This document shows positions 58,021-64,000 of a stretch of 64,000 nucleotides of DNA, in pieces. The position numbers were made by a program, and so were the translations under genes. The DNA comes from Bryoerythrophyllum caledonicum (Eukaryota; Streptophyta; Bryopsida; Pottiales; Pottiaceae): contig OZ020520.1 in the NCBI GenBank assembly GCA_963971425.1, forward strand, positions 7,482,553 through 7,546,552, in the 5' to 3' direction. The notes under the pieces are model-generated. The model worked only from the letters and a program-made list of their open reading frames with translations, ran no database searches and was not told the DNA's origin. Position 1 is the first letter of the stretch; each line of letters opens with the position of its first letter.

Positions 58021-60230
58021 TAGGATTCGTCTGCTGCCCCACTATTCCATATCTATGCTGTACTCATACACTTGTTTTGACGAGTTAGGATGTTCTACAC
58101 TAGGTTTTATGTATTTTGATTTTAGTTTGGAGCACTGGATTTTTTTGACTCTAGTGCAATTAGTTAGGGTTTTTGTTGTTTTTATTAGTTGTAAGAAATA
58201 TAAGTGAAAAACGTAAGAAGTAAGGGTAGAGTAACTTACTTGGCTTACCGAGTCGGTGTTGGAGGTAGTTGTGTTGTAATGGGAGGGAGTGGGGTTTCTG
58301 TGAGTGGGAGGGTAGGCCTCTACTGGGGGGAGGGAGGTCGCTATGGGAGGGAGAAGGGTCGCTGGCCTTGTGGGGGGGTCTCTCAACTAAAAAGGGGGGT
58401 CCCAACTTGGGGTTGGGGGGTCATAACTTGATATTGGGGGTTCGCAACTTTACTTGCAGGGGTCGCGAGTTCTCTTTTGGGGGTCAGAGCTTCTCTTTCC
58501 GGGGTAACAGCCTGGGTGTAGGAGATCGCAGCGCCAAGTTCTAGGGTGCGTAGGTAGGAATTCGGGGAGTCCAGGGGGGGTTTAGCCTGGTAGTCTGGAG
58601 GGGATGGGAGTGTGGTCATGGGGGGAGGGGAACATTGGGAGTCGAGAGAGGGAGAGTAAGAGCCTGGAGAGGGATAGTAGGAGTTGGGTGGGAGATATTG
58701 GGAGTTCAGGGAGGGACAGTAGGAGTCGGAGTCAGAGTCGGGAGAGGGGCTGTATGGGTTGGGACAGTATGGGTCGAGACTGTGTGAGTCTAGGCAGTAT
58801 GCATCGGAAAGGGAAGGGCGAGGTTCATTTGAGGGGTCAGGAGGGGAGGGACAGTATGAGTCGGGACAGTGTGGGTCGGGAGAGTATGAGTCGGGGAGAG
58901 AGGGGCAGTGTGAGTCGGGATAGTGTGGGTCGGGAGAGTATGAGTCGGGGAGAGAGGGGCAATGTAAGTCGGGACAGTGTGGGTCTGGAGAGTATGAGTC
59001 GGGGAGAGAGGGGCAGTGTGAGTCGGGACAGTGCAAGTTGGGAGAGTGTACATCTGGAAGAGAGGGGCGAGGAGTAGAGAAGAGATTAGGAAGGGAGAGA
59101 CAGTATGGGTCGGGACTGTCTAGGTCGGGCCTGTGTAGGTCGGGACAGTAGAAGTCGGGACAGTCTGAGTCGGGACAGCCTAAGTCGGGAAGGGAGGGGT
59201 GCGATGTAGATGAGGGATCAGGGAGGGAGGGGAGTGATTCAGATAGGGAGTCGAGGTTTAGGGTCGGGACGGGTATAGTTGGGGAGTCAGGAGGAGGGGG
59301 AGAGGCGGGGGTCGAGAGAGAGACAGCCTGGGGTTGGGAGAGGAGGGGAGATGCGGGGGTCGAGAGAGACAGTCTGGGGTTGAGAGGAGAGGGGTGGGGA
59401 GTGACAGGGAAGCAAAGGAATATAGGGCGATGAGGGGGTGTAGGTAGGATAGTGGTAAAGGGTAGAGCTGCAAAGAAAGTAAGCGTAGATATGGACGTGG
59501 GTGACTTATCGATGTACTGTATTGGTGTTGCTGGTTGCTCCTTGTTGCTGCGTCCTTGTCTGCGATGGTCTTGGTGTGGATGCCTCTTCGTGTTGTTGTG
59601 TTCTTGTGAGATCTTGTTGTTTTTGATGTTGAAGGAGTTGATGCAGATTTGTAGGCTGCTTTGTTGTTGTCTTGTAGTTTCTGGTGGCGTTTGTTTTAGC
59701 GCTGATGATGTGTGTTGTTGGTTGTCGATATATTTGTTTTTGCCAAAAAATTGCGAGGGCTTCCGCACACCAAGTGAGTTTTTACGAAAATAAAACCTAA
59801 TGCAACTAAGTGAGTGGCTATTGTAAGTGTTGGGCTTAGTAAGTATCTTGTGGTGTGTGTAGAGTGTTGTGAGAGAAAAACATGCAAATAATATCACCAC
59901 AATGAAGTATGCAGAACGAAAGGGGTGAGAAGTGGCTTGAATTAATATGACGCTACTGCCAGGCAGTAGAGCTTGTTTGTTGCGCTCTTGAATCTTGCTT
60001 TGTGTGATCTCGGATCAAGGAGTCGCAGTGATTCCGTGCAAGAAGGTAGATCTACCAACAGAGCCACAGATCTGGACAGCAAAGCACTAGGCTTTCATTC
60101 AAGTGTCAGATCGAGCTTCCAACACTAATGTCCCACGCTTCAGATCCTTACACAAGCTAACCTGCTATTGAATCTTTCCAGTTGCTCTCTTAATCCTAGA
60201 CCCAAGAACTTGACCATGTGAGCGGTCGGT
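58021..60230 (-). other. L1 5' leader with a long Pro/Ser-rich open frame
   Basis: On the minus strand a 505-codon frame (59,900-58,383) is open. Residues ~230-400 are repeats such as SLPDSYSPDPHCPD, reflecting a minisatellite at about 58,580-59,250 (GAGTCGGGACAGTGTGGGTC units within a ~60-bp higher-order unit). Closer to ORF1, GCGACC words recur (58,330-58,450 complement). The leader box TGCGGAAGCCCTCGCAA is at 59,770-59,751. Whether the frame is translated is unknown; it is not matched in L3. Confidence 0.5.
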
Positions 60231-61078
60231 GAGCAGTCGGCGTGAGCGGTGAGCAGAAAAGTTCCTTCTAATTTTTTAGTTTTTTTTCAATTTTGTTAAC
60301 TTTGAGGGCGGAAAGTCGTGGGTCTTTCTCAAGTACAATAATAAATTTTTGTCTTGTGACCCTATAACCGTGGTAGGATATTTACATTATACAAGAAAAA
60401 TAGACATTGTTAGTTGAAGTATATTTCCTATTGCCGTGGAATTAATGTTGTACAAATGCAATTGAAAAGCTCAAGGTAGTCAAATATACTAATGAAAGTG
60501 ATAAGAGATGCCCATTACCGCTGAAAAATCAAAATTGTGAGATGGTGAGAAAGTTCATTATTAGCAATGCCTTCACAAATGATATGGGACATCTGCATAT
60601 TTATATGTTTTGAAGATGGGAACTACAACAGGGCCGCTATGACTGGCATTTATGTGTAGTTGATAATAAAAGTCTTTCAAACTGATATTGATTGGGATCT
60701 TCTCCACTATCCTATGCTTCTCTTGTTAGGCATCACCATCCTATACTATAGGTGGACAAGGATGTAAATATTTATGTTCTAGTTGTGTCAATTGATGTTG
60801 TTTTTTTATTCTTTGCATTTAATTTCTTCTTACAACTCCATCTCCTGTATGTGGTATTACATACAAAACAAAAATTAAAAAAATTGCCCCTAAACAAGAT
60901 TTTATGAAAGTTAAACGTGTGAATTGTATCATTTGCCATAGAGTAATAGTGGCTAGGGAATCACAATACCGTGTATGATGCTAAAGAAGTTAGAACAAAG
61001 TACAAATATATGAATAAGATAGTAGAACAGTACTAGCAAACTAAGGCCACATAAATGACCACAACAATAATAGAAAAT
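60231..61078. other. AT-rich spacer
   Basis: No coding region or repeat. A (T)n tract and GCGGTGAGCAG duplicates lie at the junction with L1 (60,219-60,256). Confidence 0.4.
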
Positions 61079-62042
61079 CTATGTAGAATAACTTTCACTA
61101 CCCACTAGTGCCTCAACATCCATAAATTGATAAACGTCAGAGTTGAAACCACGATGTCTCTGAACTAATGGTGCAGAATGGAATGAAGCATAGGCACGAG
61201 TAATAGTCTCTACATATGATGGAAGCGTAAATGACTTTGGTAGAGAATAGGCGGAGCCCATCAATCTGCCAAACAACTAAATAGTTAAGTAATTATACTT
61301 TGTAAAAGGATTGAAATATCAAGACGGAAAAAACACTGAAATAATGAACTTACTTACTTAAACGGTTCTTTTTTGCCACCCGGCGAATCGGAACCTTATC
61401 TTCATCAAAGGCATCAATCGGTTTAGGTGGAGTTGATGAACTTGGTGACACTTGTCGAAGAGGACTAAAAAGGGCTTAAAAAATAAGTGGATAAGATTTA
61501 AAGCCAATAATATGTCGATGTAGCCTGCTTCCTACTCAAATAGTAGCTCGTGAACCCGGTAAAAAACATAGCAAGATTCAGAAAAATTGAACTCCGAATG
61601 AATTTAGAAAAATGTCAATTATAACAAGTGAGAGTTGCACCTTTAGCAACAGTGGCATCCAAAATAACTGAGCCTGGATTTCTAAAGGCTTCAACAAACA
61701 TCTGCATAAACCCTTCATCTTTTTCACAAGCTTCTCTCCATGGTACTGTACCGTTCATGGCTTGAGACTTAGAGGATGTATAGTTGAACAAAAGGTCGTC
61801 TTCTTTTAGATCAATACCAACCTTGGCTAGTTCCGGATCAACATGAATAGAGAAGGAAATTTCAATTGAATACGAAGAAAAGGAGGTGGGTTCCATCTTT
61901 CAAGCCATTTGGTCTTGATATGAGACTTCATCACCGAGGTAGAAAACATCCATAGTTTCTCCTGAGTCATTTCAGGCACCTCGTTATTCTCATAAGAAAC
62001 TCCAAGGCATTTTAAAAGAGGTGCCATTAACAACACCCCCAT
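61079..62042 (-). pseudogene. Methyltransferase-like gene, decayed
   Basis: The best piece (61,896-61,615) codes ELAKVGIDLKEDDLLF, then GTVPWREACEKDEGFMQMF and FRNPGSVILDATVAKGATL. The last part resembles the motif around the SAM-binding Gly-rich loop in a family of moss and other plant methyltransferase-like proteins that I recall as PWR-x2-EK ... VLDxTAxTGAS; this is from memory. Upstream, KTKWLERWNPPP lies in another frame, one base out (near 61,890). Downstream exon-like pieces are 61,474-61,358 (SPLRQVSPSSSTPPKPIDAF; GTAAGT after it) and 61,265-61,079 (GSAYSLPKSFTLPSYVETI). I could not match all splice phases. It is therefore either a pseudogene or a gene with an intron I did not resolve. 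Confidence 0.4.
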
Positions 62043-62755
62043 GGTAGTGATTGATAAGTCAATTCTTATTATATCCTGCTATAGAATTTGTGACGTACAT
62101 TCAAACAGTGTGGCACGTTAAAAATTCAGCTTGGAGCAGTGTTTTATGCACGGATGAAATATGTCAAGAAAGAACTTCATTCATGCATAATTTTCTCGTC
62201 TTAACTCTATTTCTAATGTGTTACACCATTTCAGAATTGGCATCAAATTCTCAAGAGCGTGTTTGAGACCCCTGCCGACACCGGTTGTCCTTTGGCAGTG
62301 CCTACAAGAAACTCCGAGGCACATTTAAAAGGGGAGTGATGAATGACAACCCCTTGGTAGTGAATGATAAGTCTATTTAATTTCAACCATGCTATAGAGC
62401 TTATGAAGCGCATCCTAAATGGTGTCGAACGTTAAACATTGAGCTTGGAGCAGTGTTTTATGCGCGGATGAAGTATGTCAAGAAAGAACTTCATTCATGC
62501 ATAACTTCCTCATCCAAGCTCCATTTTTAATGTGCCATATCATTTTAGAAATGGCATCAAATTCTCAAGAGCGTATTTGAGACCCCCGCCGGCACCGGCG
62601 ACCCTTTGGAAGTGCTTACACAGAACTTCATTCATAGACAACTCTCTCATCCGAGCTCCATTTTTAATGTGCCATACCATTTTAGAAATGGCATCAAATT
62701 CTTAAGAGTGTGCTCTAGACCTCCGCCGGCACGGGCGACCCCTTCCACATCGAAT
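61989..62755. repeat. Tandem duplication, ~312-bp period, 2.4 copies
   Basis: AGAAACTCC-AGGCA at 61,995 recurs at 62,307. GCTTGGAGCAGTGTTTTATG and AAGAACTTCATTCATGCATAA follow in both units, and a third partial unit starts near 62,600. The first unit overlaps the end of the methyltransferase-like coding piece, so the duplication may have started from that gene's exon. Confidence 0.85.
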
Positions 62756-62940
62756 TCCGCACCTCATTCTGTGTAGTTTGAGATCCTCGTCGGCACCGGC
62801 GACCCCCTCCTCTGTGCATTTTGGCACATCATTCTGTGAAGGTTGAGATCCTCACGGGCACCGACGGCCCCCAACACGGCCAGTTTCCGCACACCATTCA
62901 CTCGCACTCGTAATCCTCGCCGGCACAGCTGTGTCTAGAC
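62262..62940. repeat. CGCCGGCACCGGCGACCCC motif repeats
   Basis: Six related GC-rich blocks at about 62,270, 62,582, 62,730, 62,792, 62,850 and 62,920. The last four are spaced 58-70 bp. Each has an internal palindrome CGCCGG-CACCGGCG. They follow GAGACCC or GAGATCCTC each time. Confidence 0.75.
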
Positions 62941-63118
62941 TACTGCGAGTTTTGTTTCTTCAAACCCTAAATGTATACTCCGACTTGTGATTCCTGGCAT
63001 GTATCGCAAAAACTAGAGGTCCGGCAGGGATAGACGAAGGTTGCTTCTGATGCTGGGGTTCTCGGAGGTTAAGCTCACTTGTGACAAAGTCAGAATGGAG
63101 AGATCTTGGGATACTCAC

Positions 63119-63909
63119 CTGCAACTGCCGAGTTGGGAGCTTGAGTGTCGTCCTCAGCATCATGTTTGCTCCCGTCCTCCTTGTCATTCAACGCGCTCAA
63201 GTTCATGTCGTCACAATCTCCGTCGTAAATCTTTTCCTCACAACACGTAATCGATGGCTGCTCCTCCTGCATTGCAATTCTCAAATGTGAAAGAGACTAA
63301 ACTGAGCTACAGATCCAATGAAAATAAGAGGGATTTAGGATTTCAAATCTTCATATTTGCAAATTTCCAAAAGTACCAAATTAAGTTGCACATCTTGATT
63401 CAGGTCAAAATCACATCAAGGTAGATGTACCGTACAATCGTCATCTTATCCATATAGCTGACGTGATTAACTCATTTAGATCCTCGTTACTGGCACATTT
63501 CACTTGCACATTTAGATCCTTATTACGGTTTAGTTGTACACAATGGTAGTCAAATAGAAGTTACAAGCATGTGATCGTTAAATCATGTCAATTGCTTTGG
63601 TTTTACTTGTGTAACGCATTAGAATACCATTTAGTCATCAAATTGTTTTAAATAGTTCAATGAACTATCAAATGAATATATGGGCCTTATCATTCTATAA
63701 CCTTTCAATGTCAGAAGGTGCAACTATCAGCCACAATATTCTATATGAAAAATGTTGTATTTTAACAAGATATGATGTCGTTTTTTACCAACAATATGTT
63801 GAAATGACGTCTATTAAATAAGAAATATTGAAGTATTATTGAGATCACATACCAAATGTCCACAGTGATGATTGCCCTCATCCTCCTCGTCTTGCATGTC
63901 GTCGTTCAT
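63119..63909 (-). CDS. Two acidic exons of an unrecognised gene
   Basis: Exon 63,909-63,853 begins ATG and codes MNDDMQDEEDEGNHHCGHL, with GTATGTG after it. Exon 63,266-63,119 codes EEQPSITCCEEKIYDGDCDD, then MNLSALNDKEDGSKHDAED. It has a GCAG acceptor and a GTGAGT donor, and the phases match (0 to 0). The intron of 586 bp is AT-rich. Further exons downstream would lie in the repeat region or in the methyltransferase-like pieces on the same strand, so these may be its N-terminus. No family recognised. Confidence 0.35.
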
Positions 63910-64000
63910 TTAAATTGTTGGCAATCGACCAACCTCTCCGATACTTGGCAAACTTAAACTTGCACCGATTTCAAAGGATAGGACACGCGGAGTATCTCCT

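Larger units (their letters stand above)
20526..60230 (-). mobile_element. LINE copy L1 (outermost), split by L2
   Basis: The 3' half is 20,526-28,712 and the 5' half is 55,891 to about 60,230; together about 12.5 kb. The break lies in the Thr/Asn-rich linker between ORF1 and ORF2, with TTGGTATTTGGGG on both sides (28700-28712 and 55878-55890). Reading through the break restores a further linker repeat unit. The 3' end has the family hairpin and a GAAGAAGAA (TTC on the minus strand) tail at 20,526-20,534. The 5' leader can be matched to L2 and L3 as far as ATCTGAAGC-TGGGA-A-TAGTGTTG (about 60,120-60,145). The extreme 5' end seen in L2 and L3 was not found, so L1 may be slightly 5'-truncated. 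No outer target duplication could be identified. Confidence 0.8.

Noticed and set aside
58604-59077. Ser/Arg/Gly-rich open frame on the plus strand
   Set aside because: It is the antisense reading of the minisatellite in the L1 leader.

Overview
The window looks like nuclear DNA of a streptophyte (land plant or charophyte alga). It has a plant-type RNase T2 fragment with introns, an intronless F-box gene and an exon with a possible chloroplast transit peptide. It also has a plant-like mix of MITEs, a solo LTR and a Helitron end. A tyrosine-recombinase gene with the DUF3504-like layout and a large LINE family with RNase H make a non-flowering lineage more likely, but I cannot fix the species.

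Region 1-20.5 kb is a patchwork. It holds an unrecognised interrupted coding region (about 1.35-3.0 kb, minus), a tRNA-derived SINE (3.50-3.86 kb, minus), a Helitron 3' end (4.03 kb) and an array of about 21 palindromic 42-bp units (4.34-5.22 kb). Next come a decayed Crypton-like recombinase gene (5.6-8.2 kb, plus), an intact F-box gene (8.95-10.12 kb, minus) with a three-copy repeat behind its promoter side, and a possible organelle-targeted gene with one in-frame stop (12.24-12.72 kb, minus). A decayed pogo-like DNA transposon (about 12.96-17.60 kb) carries a solo LTR. Two more small inverted-repeat elements follow (18.30-18.67 and 19.14-20.02 kb).

Region 20.5-60.2 kb is one nest of three copies of a single LINE family, each about 12.3 kb. 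The outer copy, L1 (minus), is split at 28,712/55,891 by L2 (plus, 28,713-55,877), which has a 13-bp target duplication. L2's ORF2 is split at 41,542/53,812 by L3 (minus, 41,543-53,811), which has an 11-bp duplication. L2's ORF1 is split by a 2,460-bp inverted-repeat transposon (32,448-34,907, 3-bp duplication AAT) that carries part of an RNase T2 gene. Insertion order is therefore L1, then L2, then L3 and the transposon in unknown order.

Each LINE has a long 5' leader with pyrimidine-rich repeats and an ORF1 of about 540 codons of an unfamiliar family. A Thr/Asn-rich linker follows, then ORF2 beginning with a 2A-like ribosome-skipping motif (GDIETNPGP). ORF2 continues with an AP-type endonuclease, reverse transcriptase, RNase H, a CCHC knuckle and a C-terminal domain that looks like a PD-(D/E)XK nuclease. 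Each RNA would end in a conserved hairpin followed by UUC repeats. The SINE at 3.5 kb ends in the same hairpin tail, so it is probably mobilised by this LINE family.

Region 60.2-64 kb has AT-rich spacer, a decayed gene resembling a plant SAM-dependent methyltransferase family (minus), ~312-bp tandem duplications and two acidic exons at the right edge.
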